NCBI RefSeq assembly: GCF_003148825.1
Contig: NZ_QGGZ01000014.1
Location: 124,001-188,000, forward strand
Direction: 5' to 3'
Source: Streptomyces sp. CG 926
GTDB lineage: Bacteria > Actinomycetota > Actinomycetes > Streptomycetales > Streptomycetaceae
DNA length: 64,000 nucleotides
How positions within the stretch are numbered: position 1 is the stretch's first letter; every line of letters starts with the position of its first letter. The notes under the pieces were generated by a model. It was not told where the DNA came from, ran no database searches, and saw nothing but the letters and a program-made list of their open reading frames with translations. Positions 8,999-19,295 of this stretch are shown here, piece after piece. Position numbers and translations under genes: made by a program.

Positions 8999-9826
8999 CT
9001 ACCGTCCCCGTGCGCCCGATTCGGCCCGGGGCGGCAGCAGCGGGAGGTGCTCCTCGCGCACGATGCCGAACCGCAGGGCGATCCCGACGACCGCGTCCCG
9101 CTTGCCGTTGCGGCGGTCCGTGGCACCCGTACCGGCACCGCCGCCGGTTTCGGCCGCGGCGAAGGCGGCGGCCGGGACGCCGATCCGCAGTTTCTCGTCG
9201 GCCAGGTAGTCGATGTGGGAACTGACGGCGCGCGCCGTGAGCCGGCCGCCGGTGGCGTGTCCCCGCAGGCGTTCGACGATCTGCGGGGTGGTGGGCACCG
9301 CGACCGGGGACCGGTCGCGCAGCCAGGGTTCGCAGAGCGCGACGAGTACCAGGAAGTAGGTGGCCGTCTCGTCCAGGGAATACGCCGTGACCGTACGGCC
9401 GGTCCAACTGCCTTCGGTACGGGGCGGGTCCAGGTAGAGGTGGTCGGGGGCGTACACCTGGAAGGAGACCGTGGTGCCGCGGCGCGTGGGCAGCACCACC
9501 CGGGCGAACTCGAAGGGGATGGGCGCGCCGGCCCGGCGCGGCGACACCCGCAGGTACTCGCCGGCCCCCTCCGGATTCTCCACGAGATAGCTCTGGGTAC
9601 TGCTGTGGTTGGTGAGTTGCCAGTGGTCGTCGACGACCCGGATCTCTCCGGCGAGCCGGGAGACGGCCTCGTCGGCGAGGCACAGCTCGACCGGTGTGGT
9701 CGAGGTTCCGCGCCCGAACCGCGCGACCTCGCCCGGGCCGAGCCGTAAGGTCACCGAATCGCCGCCCGGCTCCCCGTCGGCGGCGCCGCCGCTCCCCTGC
9801 GGCAGATGCACGACTATGCCGCTCAC
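8999..9826 (-). CDS. FHA-like domain protein
   Basis: A 275-residue soluble protein. Residues about 20-100 look like a forkhead-associated fold: LGPGEVARFGRG at the start, then VSRLAGEIRVVDDHWQLTNHSSTQSYLVE with the Ser/Asn phosphothreonine-contact pattern. A helical region with DEKLRIGVP follows and may bind a partner. I chose GTG 9826 because AGGGGGAACG directly precedes it; a TTG 13 codons upstream has no ribosome site. It lies immediately before the Ser/Thr kinase gene, the usual arrangement for an FHA substrate or adaptor in actinobacterial phospho-signalling. The C-terminal part is not recognised. Confidence 0.7.
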   Translation of the reverse strand: MSGIVVHLPQGSGGAADGEPGGDSVTLRLGPGEVARFGRGTSTTPVELCLADEAVSRLAGEIRVVDDHWQLTNHSSTQSYLVENPEGAGEYLRVSPRRAGAPIPFEFARVVLPTRRGTTVSFQVYAPDHLYLDPPRTEGSWTGRTVTAYSLDETATYFLVLVALCEPWLRDRSPVAVPTTPQIVERLRGHATGGRLTARAVSSHIDYLADEKLRIGVPAAAFAAAETGGGAGTGATDRRNGKRDAVVGIALRFGIVREEHLPLLPPRAESGARGR

Positions 9827-10109
9827 CGTTCCCCCTGCCCGACGTGTTGACAAGACGTCGGACAAGGAACGTTACCGGCTGGAAGCGTGGCTGCACGGTG
9901 GGACATCGGCCATTTCCGCAGGCGCCCAGGAGCGGGTCCAGCGGGTGGAGAGCCTGGCCGGAGCGGTGCGACCTGGCTTTCCCCGAAGGCGCTCCAGGGG
10001 CGCCAGGCACCGCTCGGCCGCTCCTGGACGCGGGTACAGATCCGGCCAACGGTGATGACGGCTTGGACTCTGCCGCCCCTGGACCGGCCGCTGCCGGAGC
10101 GACGTCAGG

Positions 10110-11096
10110 TCAGTTGACGGCGGGGCCTGCGGTGTTGCTGACCCAGGCCCACTCGGACCAGGTGGCGAAGCCGGTCTGCCACTTGTGGAAGACACCGGCA
10201 CCGCTGGTCCCGAAGACCTCGATACGACCGTCGGCATTGGTGGTGGCGGTGATCTCGGTGCCGCCCCCGCCGAAGTCGGTCCACGGGCTGTACGGGGCGT
10301 TGACTCCGGTCTGCCAGGCCTGTACTGCCGTGGTGCCGTTGATCGCGAAGACCTCGACGCGGCCGTCGGGAGTACGTTCGCTGGTGAGCTGGGAGTCGGC
10401 GGGCCCGCCGGCCGGTTCCCACTCCGACCAACCGGCCGAACCGGTCTGGTACTTGTGGAAGACACCCACCGGCCCGGAGGCGAAGACTTCCAGGCGGCCG
10501 TCGGCATTGTGATCGACCGTGAGGTCGTGTCCACCACCGCCGAAGTTCTCCCAGGCGGACCAGCCCCCGTTCACAGAGGTCTGGTACTGGTGCTGGAAAA
10601 CGTCCCCGTTGACGGCGAAGACCTCCAGCCGCCCGTCCGGCGCCTTCTCCATCTCGATCCGACCGAGAGCCGGTCCCCCGCCCGTGGACTCCCACTCGGA
10701 CCAACCACCGTTGGGAGCGCTCTGGTACCGATGGAAGATCCCCGCCGGCCCCGAGGCGAACACCTCGATACGACCGTCGGCATTCGTACCGGCCGCAATG
10801 TCACGCCCGCCGCCCCCGAAGGACTCCCACCCGGACCAGCCGCCCGAGGGCGCGCTCTGGTACCGGTGCTGGAAAGTACTGCCGTTGATCGCGAACATCT
10901 CCAACCGGCCGTCCGCGTTCGTCGCGATGGCCAGCTCGGCGCCTCCGGGACCGCCCAGGTTCTCCCAGGCGGACCAGCCACGGTTCGCGTCGGTCTGCCA
11001 GGCGTGGTGCACACCGTCCGCACCCGCCGCGAACACCTCCAACCGGCCGTCCGCCGACCGCGCCGACACCACCCGCCCCGACTCCACCGGATGCAC
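10110..11096 (-). repeat. direct repeat copy 1 (propeller module)
   Basis: 987 bases encoding all seven propeller blades. It aligns without any gap to 11641-12627 and has long runs of identical DNA; the encoded proteins differ at about 15 of 325 positions by eye. This indicates a recent duplication or gene conversion. Confidence 0.9.
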
Positions 11097-11612
11097 TAGC
11101 GGAGCCGGACCGGGGCCGCCCGGCTGTCCGAGGCGCGCCACGGCCGCGCGTGCCTCGTCCATGTGACGCCAGTGGTGGCCCCGGTTGTACGTCGACCAAG
11201 GCTGCCAGTTCGTCCCGCCGGAGGAGATGCGGAACGCCTCGTTCGCGTTGCACTGAGCGTCGTAGGCACAGGCGTCGGAGACGTCCGGGTGGTAGAAGTC
11301 GTTGATCTGCCACAGCCCCCGGTCGGTCGACCCTTCGGCGTCGACGTTTCCCTGCCTGTTGAACGCGCTCGGATTGCAACTGGACTCGGCCAGCGCGATC
11401 GCGACGGCGAACTCCAAGGCCTCGCCCCGCCAGCCCGCGCTGTAGCCGACCTGGGCGCAGAGGTCGCTCGGGGCGGCGTACGCGGGCGAGGCGCCGGCGA
11501 CCAGTCCCGCGGCGACGAGGAGCGAGGCCAGCGCCGACGCGGCCAGGCGGTGGCCGATGCGCCGCCGCGGTGATGTCGCTGCGAGGTGTGAGGAGCCCTG
11601 AGTGTTGGACAA
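10110..11612 (-). CDS. secreted SLT lysozyme with seven-bladed propeller
   Basis: A 500-residue secreted protein. The order is: a signal peptide ending in ASPAYA near residue 44; a lysozyme/SLT-like domain (AIALAESSCNP with the probable catalytic Glu, then GLWQINDF) to about residue 150; a Gly/Pro linker; and seven repeats of about 46 residues carrying DGR(L/I/V)EVFA...WQ..GWS.W motifs. The repeat resembles PLL-type lectin beta-propellers, which bind sugars. It should cut peptidoglycan while the propeller anchors it to wall glycans. The start is TTG 11612 with AAGGGGG 6 bases upstream. The propeller is nearly identical to that of the adjacent M23 peptidase. Confidence 0.85.
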   Translation of the reverse strand: MSNTQGSSHLAATSPRRRIGHRLAASALASLLVAAGLVAGASPAYAAPSDLCAQVGYSAGWRGEALEFAVAIALAESSCNPSAFNRQGNVDAEGSTDRGLWQINDFYHPDVSDACAYDAQCNANEAFRISSGGTNWQPWSTYNRGHHWRHMDEARAAVARLGQPGGPGPAPLVHPVESGRVVSARSADGRLEVFAAGADGVHHAWQTDANRGWSAWENLGGPGGAELAIATNADGRLEMFAINGSTFQHRYQSAPSGGWSGWESFGGGGRDIAAGTNADGRIEVFASGPAGIFHRYQSAPNGGWSEWESTGGGPALGRIEMEKAPDGRLEVFAVNGDVFQHQYQTSVNGGWSAWENFGGGGHDLTVDHNADGRLEVFASGPVGVFHKYQTGSAGWSEWEPAGGPADSQLTSERTPDGRVEVFAINGTTAVQAWQTGVNAPYSPWTDFGGGGTEITATTNADGRIEVFGTSGAGVFHKWQTGFATWSEWAWVSNTAGPAVN

Positions 11613-11640
11613 CGCTGCCCCCTTCGGGCGTGGTGTGGGG

Positions 11641-12627
11641 TCAGTTGACGGCGGGGCCTGCGGTGTTGCTGACCCAGGCCCACTCGGACCAGGTGGCGAA
11701 GCCGGTCTGCCACTTGTGGAAGACACCGGCACCGCTGGTCCCGAAGACCTCGATGCGCCCGTCGGCATTGGTGGTGGCGGTGATCTCGGTGCCGCCCCCG
11801 CCGAAGTCGGCCCACGGGCTGTACGGGGCGTTGACTCCGGTCTGCCAGGCCTGTACTGCCGTGGTGCCGTTGATGGCGAAGACCTCGACGCGGCCGTCGG
11901 CCGTCCGATCACTGGTGAGCTGGGAGTCGGCGGGCCCGCCGGCCGGTTCCCACTCCGACCAACCGGCGGGACCGGTCTGGTACTTGTGGAAGACACCCAC
12001 CGGCCCGGAGGCGAAGACTTCCAGGCGGCCGTCGGCATTGTGATCGACCGTGAGGTCGTGTCCACCACCGCCGAAGTTCTCCCAGGCGGACCAGCCCCCG
12101 TTCACAGAGGTCTGGTACTGGTGCTGGAAAACGTCCCCGTTGACGGCGAAGACCTCCAGCCGCCCGTCCGGCGCCTTCTCCATCTCGATCCGACCGAGAG
12201 CCGGTCCCCCGCCCGTGGACTCCCACTCGGACCAGCCACCGTTGGGCGCGCTCTGGTACCGATGGAAGATCCCCACCGGCCCCGAGGCGAACACCTCGAT
12301 ACGACCGTCGGCATTCGTACCGGCCGCGATATCCCCACCGCCACCCCCGAAGGACTCCCACCCCGACCAGCCGCCCGAGGGCGCGCTCTGGTACCGGTGC
12401 TGGAAGGTACTGCCGTTGATGGCCAGGAGTTCGAGTCGGCCGTCCGCGTTGGGCGAGACGGCCAGCTCGGCGTTGCCGGGACCGCCCAGGTTCTCCCAGG
12501 CGGACCAACCACCGTTGGCTGCCGTCTGCCAGGCGTGGTGCACACCGTCCGCGCCGGCCGCGAACACCTCCAACCGGCCGTCCGCCGACCGCGCCGACAC
12601 CACCCGCCCCGACTCCACCGGATGCAC
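11641..12627 (-). repeat. direct repeat copy 2 (propeller module)
   Basis: Second copy of the 987-base propeller module, in the same orientation, encoding the C-terminal part of the M23 peptidase. Differences cluster in blades 1-2 and at a short stretch in blade 6 (near 11898-11912), which hints at patchy conversion. Confidence 0.9.
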
Positions 12628-13167
12628 GACCGGTGCCGGACCGGGGCCGGGCCCCTGGCCCGGTGTGCAGGGCATCTCCACCCCGCGCTCCGACAGGTAG
12701 GGGACGGGGTCGGTGCGGATGCTCGTGTTCGGGTCGGCCCAGACCCGCAGGTGGAGGTGGGGGCCGCTGGACTGGCCCTCGCTGCCCATCAGGGCGATGC
12801 GCTGGCCCGCCACCACGTGGTCGCCGACGGCGACGTCCCGCTGCTGCATGTGCCCGTACTCGGTCACCGTCCCGTCGACGTGCCGGATGCGGATCCACTG
12901 GCCGTAGCCGGGTTCGTAGCCCGAGATGGTGACCTCGCCGTCGCCCACGGCGTGGATCGGGGTGCCGTAGTCGTTCGCGATGTCGATGCCGTTGTGCTCC
13001 TGGCTGTAGTACTGGGAAATGAAACCGGACGTCGGGCACGAGGCGGCGAAGCCGGCGGTCCGGGCGGCGGCCGTGGACGGGGCCACCACCGCCGGCAGTA
13101 CCGCGGCGGCCACGGCCGCCGGAATCAGCACCGACATGAGTCGGCGTCGGGACATGCCGAGAATCAC
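11641..13167 (-). CDS. secreted M23 endopeptidase with seven-bladed propeller
   Basis: A 508-residue exported cell-wall hydrolase. A signal peptide covers about residues 1-35. An M23/LytM domain follows with zinc ligands His58 and Asp62 (EHNGIDIAND), His137 and His139 (GPHLHLRVW), and YGHM at 104-107. A Gly/Pro linker then leads into seven PLL-like propeller blades. It should cleave peptidoglycan cross-bridges outside the membrane. The start is GTG 13167 with GGGGGAGGA about 7 bases upstream; the internal ATG (MSRRRLMS) is an alternative. It sits 28 bases before the lysozyme gene and 32 after the esterase gene, so the three likely form one secreted-enzyme operon. Confidence 0.88.
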   Translation of the reverse strand: MILGMSRRRLMSVLIPAAVAAAVLPAVVAPSTAAARTAGFAASCPTSGFISQYYSQEHNGIDIANDYGTPIHAVGDGEVTISGYEPGYGQWIRIRHVDGTVTEYGHMQQRDVAVGDHVVAGQRIALMGSEGQSSGPHLHLRVWADPNTSIRTDPVPYLSERGVEMPCTPGQGPGPGPAPVVHPVESGRVVSARSADGRLEVFAAGADGVHHAWQTAANGGWSAWENLGGPGNAELAVSPNADGRLELLAINGSTFQHRYQSAPSGGWSGWESFGGGGGDIAAGTNADGRIEVFASGPVGIFHRYQSAPNGGWSEWESTGGGPALGRIEMEKAPDGRLEVFAVNGDVFQHQYQTSVNGGWSAWENFGGGGHDLTVDHNADGRLEVFASGPVGVFHKYQTGPAGWSEWEPAGGPADSQLTSDRTADGRVEVFAINGTTAVQAWQTGVNAPYSPWADFGGGGTEITATTNADGRIEVFGTSGAGVFHKWQTGFATWSEWAWVSNTAGPAVN

Positions 13168-13199
13168 GAGACGTTCCTCCCCCTGGTTCGTCGAGCCGG

Positions 13200-14189
13200 T
13201 CAGGCCTTGCGGAGCCGCGCGATGATGCCGTTGATGTCGTGGTCCAGCAGGTCGTGGCGGACGAAGTGGCCGCCGGGGACCTCGTGCGACTCGTGCGGGA
13301 TGCCGGCGCGGTCGAGGAGGCCGCGGAACTCCCGCTGACCGGCGAGCACCTGGGTCTCGTTGGCGGTGTCGAACCAGCTGATCGGGTCGGGACTGGTGCC
13401 CGCGACCAGGAAGACCCGCTTGTTGCGGTAGCTCTCGATGCGCTGCACCGGGTTGTCCGCGTTCACCCGCGCCTCGTCCCACAGCGGCGCGCCGTAGACC
13501 GTACCGCCGCCCAGGTCCAGAGCAGCGGAGGAGAGGTTGGCCCAGTGGGTCACGAGGCCGTTGTCGCGGCGCATGCTGGCGGGGCCCGAGTGGGCGCTGA
13601 CCGAGGCGAAGTGGCCCCAGTACTTGGCGGCGTACTTCAGTGCGCCGAAGCCACCCATCGAGAAGCCGCCGACGGCCCGGCCGTCGTATTCGGCGAAGGT
13701 ACGGAAGTTCGCCTCGACCCACGGGAGCAGCTGGGCGATGTGGAAGTGCTCCCAGTTCCGGGGACCGACGTTGGAGCTCACCGGGTTGGAGTACCAGCCC
13801 GCGTGGCCGCCGTCCGGCATCACCACGATGATCGGCTTGCCCGCGGTCCAGTCCCGGATGCGCTCGCGGTCGAAGGTGATGAAGTCCTGGTCCGTACCCC
13901 CTCCGTGGAAGAGGTAGAGGACGGGATAGGTGCGCCCGCTCCAGTGGTAGTCGTCGGGGAGCAGGACGTTGACCGCCGGGTCCCAGCCGATGGCCTCGGT
14001 GTCGAACCGGTAGTACCACATCCGGTGGTCGTTCTCGTTGCGGTCGACGATCCGCAGGCCGAATCCGTCGCCGACGGCCGCGGCCGGGGAGGCCGCCGAC
14101 AGGACGCCCCCGGCGCCCAGGGCCATCGCGGCCGAGAGGCCGCCGGCGGTCTTGAGGATGTTCCTGCGGGTGGGGTGGTTCGCGGCCAA
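13200..14189 (-). CDS. Tat-exported esterase, antigen-85-like fold
   Basis: A 329-residue alpha/beta hydrolase. The N-terminus has a twin-arginine signal (TRRNILKTAGG) ending in ASPAAA near residue 38. The nucleophile elbow is GGFSMGGFG with Ser177; HGGG (95-98) can form the oxyanion hole, and the catalytic His is probably in GGHFVRHD near the C-terminus. The family includes esterase D, feruloyl esterases and mycolyltransferases; Streptomyces lacks mycolic acids, so an acyl-ester hydrolase is more likely. The start is TTG 14189, directly after AGGAGG with 7-base spacing. It is the first gene of the minus-strand operon with the two propeller enzymes. Confidence 0.87.
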   Translation of the reverse strand: MAANHPTRRNILKTAGGLSAAMALGAGGVLSAASPAAAVGDGFGLRIVDRNENDHRMWYYRFDTEAIGWDPAVNVLLPDDYHWSGRTYPVLYLFHGGGTDQDFITFDRERIRDWTAGKPIIVVMPDGGHAGWYSNPVSSNVGPRNWEHFHIAQLLPWVEANFRTFAEYDGRAVGGFSMGGFGALKYAAKYWGHFASVSAHSGPASMRRDNGLVTHWANLSSAALDLGGGTVYGAPLWDEARVNADNPVQRIESYRNKRVFLVAGTSPDPISWFDTANETQVLAGQREFRGLLDRAGIPHESHEVPGGHFVRHDLLDHDINGIIARLRKA

Positions 14190-14441
14190 CGGGGCCTCCT
14201 GGTCGCAAGGGTGCGACGCCGGACGGTGTTCACGGATCCGGCGGCGCAGTGGTGTGGGCTGGCGCTTGGGAACGTAGCAACGGCGGCCGGGACCGGGGGA
14301 TCCGGAACATTGCGGGATGACAGGCGGGCGCGGCTCCGGTAGGGCTGGTCGAGCCGGCGGAGTACCGCCGTGTCGCCCGGACGGCGCGCTGCCCGCTCGG
14401 CCTGCGGGGCTGGGCCGCCGGCCGGCCCTACCGTAGGCGCC

Positions 14442-15005
14442 ATGGCCCCTGACGAGACGCCCCCGGCCGGCTCCCCCGGCGGCGCCGCTCCCGGAGCGGA
14501 CGACGAGCAGGCCTTCGATCGCGATCCCCGGTTCGCCGCCGCGCGGCTGAAGGAGCGGCTGTACGCCACCATCACCATGATCTCGGTGGTGATCGGGCTC
14601 GCGGGTTCCGAGCACATCGGCGCCACCGGAGCCGCCGCGACCGTGCTGACCGCCGCGGTGGGCCTCTGGCTGGCCGCGCTGGTCGCGGACCAGCAGGCCC
14701 ACCGCGTCGTCCACGGCCGGCTGGCGACCGGCCACGAGCTGCGCCGCATGCTGTCGGTCAGCAGCCCGCTGCTGCTGTCCGCCGCGGGCCCGCTGGTCCT
14801 GATCGGCGCGGCGGCACTCGGGCTGATGGACGTGGACACCGCCCTGCTCATCTCCGCCGGGGTCAGCGTCGCCGGGCTCTTCACGTGGGGCTGGTACGGC
14901 GGCGTCCGCATGGGCGGCGGCACGGGCCTGGCGCTGCTGGCCGGCACCCTGGACGCGGCCATCGGCACCGCGGTCGCCCTGGTCAAGGCCGCCGCCGGCC
15001 ATTGA
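14442..15005 (+). CDS. integral membrane protein
   Basis: A 187-residue protein. An acidic and Pro-rich N-terminus of about 45 residues is followed by about four membrane-spanning segments (ATITMISVVIGLAG, VLTAAVGLWLAALV, LLLSAAGPLVLIGAAAL and a C-terminal pair). I do not recognise the family; small actinobacterial multi-pass proteins of this kind have no known function. ATG 14442 is preferred over an in-frame ATG 24 codons earlier because that extension is Arg/Gly-rich and has no ribosome site. It is divergent from the esterase operon. Confidence 0.7.
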   Translation: MAPDETPPAGSPGGAAPGADDEQAFDRDPRFAAARLKERLYATITMISVVIGLAGSEHIGATGAAATVLTAAVGLWLAALVADQQAHRVVHGRLATGHELRRMLSVSSPLLLSAAGPLVLIGAAALGLMDVDTALLISAGVSVAGLFTWGWYGGVRMGGGTGLALLAGTLDAAIGTAVALVKAAAGH

Positions 15006-15118
15006 TCCCGGCCACCGGCCCGCGCCGGCCTCCCGCGCCCGTCGCGGGGACGCGGGAATCGCGGTCCCGCCGTAGCGTGGAAGCATCAGAGGCACTCCGC
15101 GGTGAGGGGCGATGCGCC

Positions 15119-15436
15119 ATGACCTGGGCTTCGTGGACGACGACAGGAGTCTTCGCCGGACGCGGCGGAGTACGCACCGACGAGGCGGGAGTCCTCAGCG
15201 GGGATCTGACCGTGCACACCACCTGGTCGAGCCCGGAGGCCCAGGTGGCGGTGCAGTACTCCGGCGGCTCGGACTGGTTCACCGTGACCGGCAGTCCGGT
15301 GCGCTGCGAATCGGAGGAGTTCAGCCGTCTGCTGCACCAGGCCGTGGTGGATGCGGTGCGCGCCGACGGGGCGGCCACGGTCCCGCAGTACCTGCCGGAG
15401 GACGCCCCCCGGGTTCCGCGCACGCCCGCTTCCTGA
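15119..15436 (+). CDS. hypothetical protein, 105 aa
   Basis: A 105-residue soluble protein starting MTWASWTTTGVF. It has no membrane segment and alternating polar/hydrophobic strands (TVHTTWSSPEAQVAVQYSGG), suggesting a small beta-rich fold. GTGAGGGG at 15102-15109 could serve as the ribosome site. No family is recognised. It ends 10 bases before the convergent membrane protein. Confidence 0.6.
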   Translation: MTWASWTTTGVFAGRGGVRTDEAGVLSGDLTVHTTWSSPEAQVAVQYSGGSDWFTVTGSPVRCESEEFSRLLHQAVVDAVRADGAATVPQYLPEDAPRVPRTPAS

Positions 15437-15446
15437 TCTCGCTCCC

Positions 15447-15818
15447 TCAGGGCTCGACGGTTAGGATTCCGTACGCGACGAAGGTCGCCGTGGCGCCCAC
15501 CAACAGCGCGAGGCGCCCGGCCGAGAGCCACAGTGCGATGCCGCGGGCCCGGTCGGCCCCGGGCCGTGCCAGCAGGGTCGCGGTCACGGCCAGGGTGGCG
15601 ATCAGGGCGAGGGCGCAAGCGAAGACGGCGAGCGCCGTGGGCGAGGTAGGCCCCGTGGCGGGGCCGTAGTCCTCCGTGATACCCGGCAGCAGGAGACCCA
15701 CGGCACACAATGCCAGGGACGTCAGGGTGGTGGCCACGCAATCGAAGGCGAGGGTGAGAGCCCAGCCCACGCCGACGGGCAGACGCGCGCCGGGACGCGG
15801 CCTACGGTTCACTGCCAT
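15447..15818 (-). CDS. small multi-pass membrane protein
   Basis: 123 residues with about four hydrophobic segments (VGWALTLAFDCVATTLTSLALCAVGLLLPG, ALAVFACALALIATLAVTATLLA, and a C-terminal span). The N-terminus is Arg/Pro-rich. ATG 15818 follows GGAGCAGC. The family is not recognised. A palindromic repeat element lies just upstream, between it and the next minus-strand gene. Confidence 0.65.
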   Translation of the reverse strand: MAVNRRPRPGARLPVGVGWALTLAFDCVATTLTSLALCAVGLLLPGITEDYGPATGPTSPTALAVFACALALIATLAVTATLLARPGADRARGIALWLSAGRLALLVGATATFVAYGILTVEP

Positions 15819-15890
15819 GTGCTGCTCCGCGCGATGTCCGGACGGCCGATCTCGGCGCCCCGGCCGGAAATGGCCGGTGCACGTCAGAGC

Positions 15891-15978
15891 CTAGGCCGTC
15901 TCTTTCGGATCGTGGAGGCCGAGCCCGCGGCGTGCGGTGCCGGGCGACGCGGGCCCGACAAGATCCGAAAAAGACGGC

Positions 15979-15982
<4 letters not shown>
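15891..15982. repeat. palindromic element, copy A
   Basis: A 92-base element bounded by CTAG on both sides. The left end CTAGGCCGTCTCTTTCGGATC matches the reverse complement of the right end at 20 of 21 positions. It resembles copies at 24008 and 56603. The right-hand CTAG provides the TAG stop of the FAD monooxygenase gene. It could be a small non-autonomous (MITE-like) element or a REP-like terminator. Confidence 0.8.
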
Positions 15983-17424
<1,442 letters not shown>

Positions 17425-17651
17425 CAGAAATCCCCCATAGAAATGTCGCACGAGACCCGTATGCCGATATAGGCGTACAGACCTCGCGAATCCCGGATTT
17501 CACTCCGTTCCGGGCTTCGATGGGAGATTCTGCGGCACGACGGGGGCCTTGCCGCAAGCCCCCCGGTGCGCTATACCTTGAGAGTGGCAAGGAGTGATAC
17601 ACCTCTTTGCCTATTGTTTTTTGCGCCCGTCGTGGGCGTGGGGCACGAAGC

Positions 17652-17684
17652 GGCGGGGGCGACCGCCCTGTGGTCGCCCCCGCC
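17652..17684 (-). terminator. strong hairpin after protease gene
   Basis: GGCGGGGGCGACC and GGTCGCCCCCGCC form a perfect 13-bp stem with a 7-base loop, 40 bases beyond the protease stop. No long T-run is present, typical of Streptomyces terminators. Confidence 0.75.
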
Positions 17685-17723
17685 TGTTCATCGCGGCTCA
17701 GAAGTCACGCGCCGTTCCCGGTC

Positions 17724-19295
17724 TCAGAACTGGAGCGCCCACGAGTCGATCTTGCCGGTGTCGATGTTGGCGTTGTCGTTCACCCGGAGCTTCCACACTC
17801 CGTCGGCCACCTCGGCGGACGCGTTGACCGTGAAGGTCTTGATGATGTTGTCCGCGCTGCCACCCGTGCGGTTCTGCAGGGTGTAGACCGTGCCGTCGGG
17901 CGCGACCAGGTCCACCTTGAGGTCACCGATGTAGGTGTGCTTGATGTCGACCGCGACGGCCAGTGCCGCCGGGGCGTTGCCGGCGACCCCGCCCACGGTG
18001 ACGGGCGACTCGACGGTGGCGTTGTCGTTGATCGCGTAGTCGGCGGTGTTCTCGAACCGCTTGCCGGGCGGGACCGTGCCGCCCTCACCGACGTTGAGCA
18101 GCAGGTTCGGGGATCCCGTGCCGGGGCCGGTCACCACGTTGGGGGTGGCCGCGGCCACCAGGCCGTCGCGGACCTGGGCCGGGGTGCTCGCCGGGTTCTG
18201 CGCCAGGTACAGCGCGGCCGCGCCGACGACGTGCGGGGTGGCCATCGAGGTGCCGGAGATGGTGTTGGTGGCCGTGTCGCCGGTGCCCCACGAGGAGGTG
18301 ATGGAGGAGCCCGGCGCGAAGATGTCCAGGACGGTGCCGTAGTTGGAGTAACTGGCCTTGGCGTCGGTGTTGGTGGTGGCGCCGACCGTGATGGCCTCGG
18401 CCACGCGCGCCGGGGACTTCGTCGAGGCGTTGGTGGACTCGTTGCCGGCGGCGACGCCGTAGGTGATGCCGGAGGCGATGGAGTTGCGCACGGCCGTGTC
18501 GAGCGCGGAGTCCGCGCCGCCACCGAGCGACATGTTGGCCACGGCCGGCTTGACCGCGTTCCGGGTCACCCAGTCGATGCCCGCGACGACCTGGGCCGTC
18601 GTGCCACTGCCGTTGTTGTCGAGCACGCGGACGCCCACGATCTTGGCCTTCTTGGCCACGCCGTACGCGCCGCCCGCCACCGTGCCGGCGACGTGGGTGC
18701 CGTGGCCGTGGCCGTCCTGGGCGGTGTTGTCGTTGTCGATGGCGTCGTAGCCGTAGGAGGCGCGGGTGCCGAAGTCCTGGTGGGTGATGCGGACACCGGT
18801 GTCGATGATGTAGGCGGTGACGCCCTCGCCGGCCTTGTCCGGGTAGGTGTAGCTCTGGTTGAGCGGGAGGGCGCGCTGGTCGATGCGGTCCAGGCCCCAG
18901 GACGGCGGGTTGGGCTGGGTCGCGTCGACGGTGAAGACACGGTTCTGCACGACGGACTTGACCGCCGGGTCGGCGGCGAGCTTCTTCGCCTGCGCCTCGG
19001 AGACCTCGACGGAGTAGCCGTTGAGGGCGGCGCTGTAGGTCTTGTCGATCCTCGCGCCGTACCGCTTGGCGACGGCCTTGCCGCTGTCCGCGGTGGAGCG
19101 GGCGGCGGAGTCCTTCAGGGTCACGATGTAGCTGCCGGAGACGGTCCCGGCGGCGCCTGCGTTCTCGATGACGCCCTGCGGGGCGTTGTCGGCCGCCGAG
19201 GCGGGTAACGCGGCGGCCGCGCCGAGTGCGAGGGCTACGACGGCGGTCGCGCTGATGCCGGCGAGCCTCCGGCGGGTGTGACGCATAGCGGACAT
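17724..19295 (-). CDS. subtilisin-like protease with P domain
   Basis: A 523-residue secreted S8 serine protease. The order is: a signal peptide ending in LPASA near residue 34; an I9-type inhibitor propeptide at about 50-125; a catalytic domain with Asp165 (IIDTGV), His198 (HGHGTHVAGT), oxyanion Asn285 (AAGNES) and Ser350 (SGTSMATPH); and a C-terminal P/proprotein-convertase-like beta domain from about 410 to the end. It is exported, cleaves its own propeptide and degrades extracellular protein. ATG 19295 lies 9 bases after AGGAGG; an ATG three codons later is too far from it. A 13-bp-stem terminator follows the gene. Confidence 0.92.
   Translation of the reverse strand: MSAMRHTRRRLAGISATAVVALALGAAAALPASAADNAPQGVIENAGAAGTVSGSYIVTLKDSAARSTADSGKAVAKRYGARIDKTYSAALNGYSVEVSEAQAKKLAADPAVKSVVQNRVFTVDATQPNPPSWGLDRIDQRALPLNQSYTYPDKAGEGVTAYIIDTGVRITHQDFGTRASYGYDAIDNDNTAQDGHGHGTHVAGTVAGGAYGVAKKAKIVGVRVLDNNGSGTTAQVVAGIDWVTRNAVKPAVANMSLGGGADSALDTAVRNSIASGITYGVAAGNESTNASTKSPARVAEAITVGATTNTDAKASYSNYGTVLDIFAPGSSITSSWGTGDTATNTISGTSMATPHVVGAAALYLAQNPASTPAQVRDGLVAAATPNVVTGPGTGSPNLLLNVGEGGTVPPGKRFENTADYAINDNATVESPVTVGGVAGNAPAALAVAVDIKHTYIGDLKVDLVAPDGTVYTLQNRTGGSADNIIKTFTVNASAEVADGVWKLRVNDNANIDTGKIDSWALQF

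Noticed and set aside
17607..19208. A 533-residue plus-strand frame opposite the subtilisin gene
   Set aside because: Val/Gly/Arg-rich low-complexity shadow; the protease frame has the catalytic triad and signal peptide.
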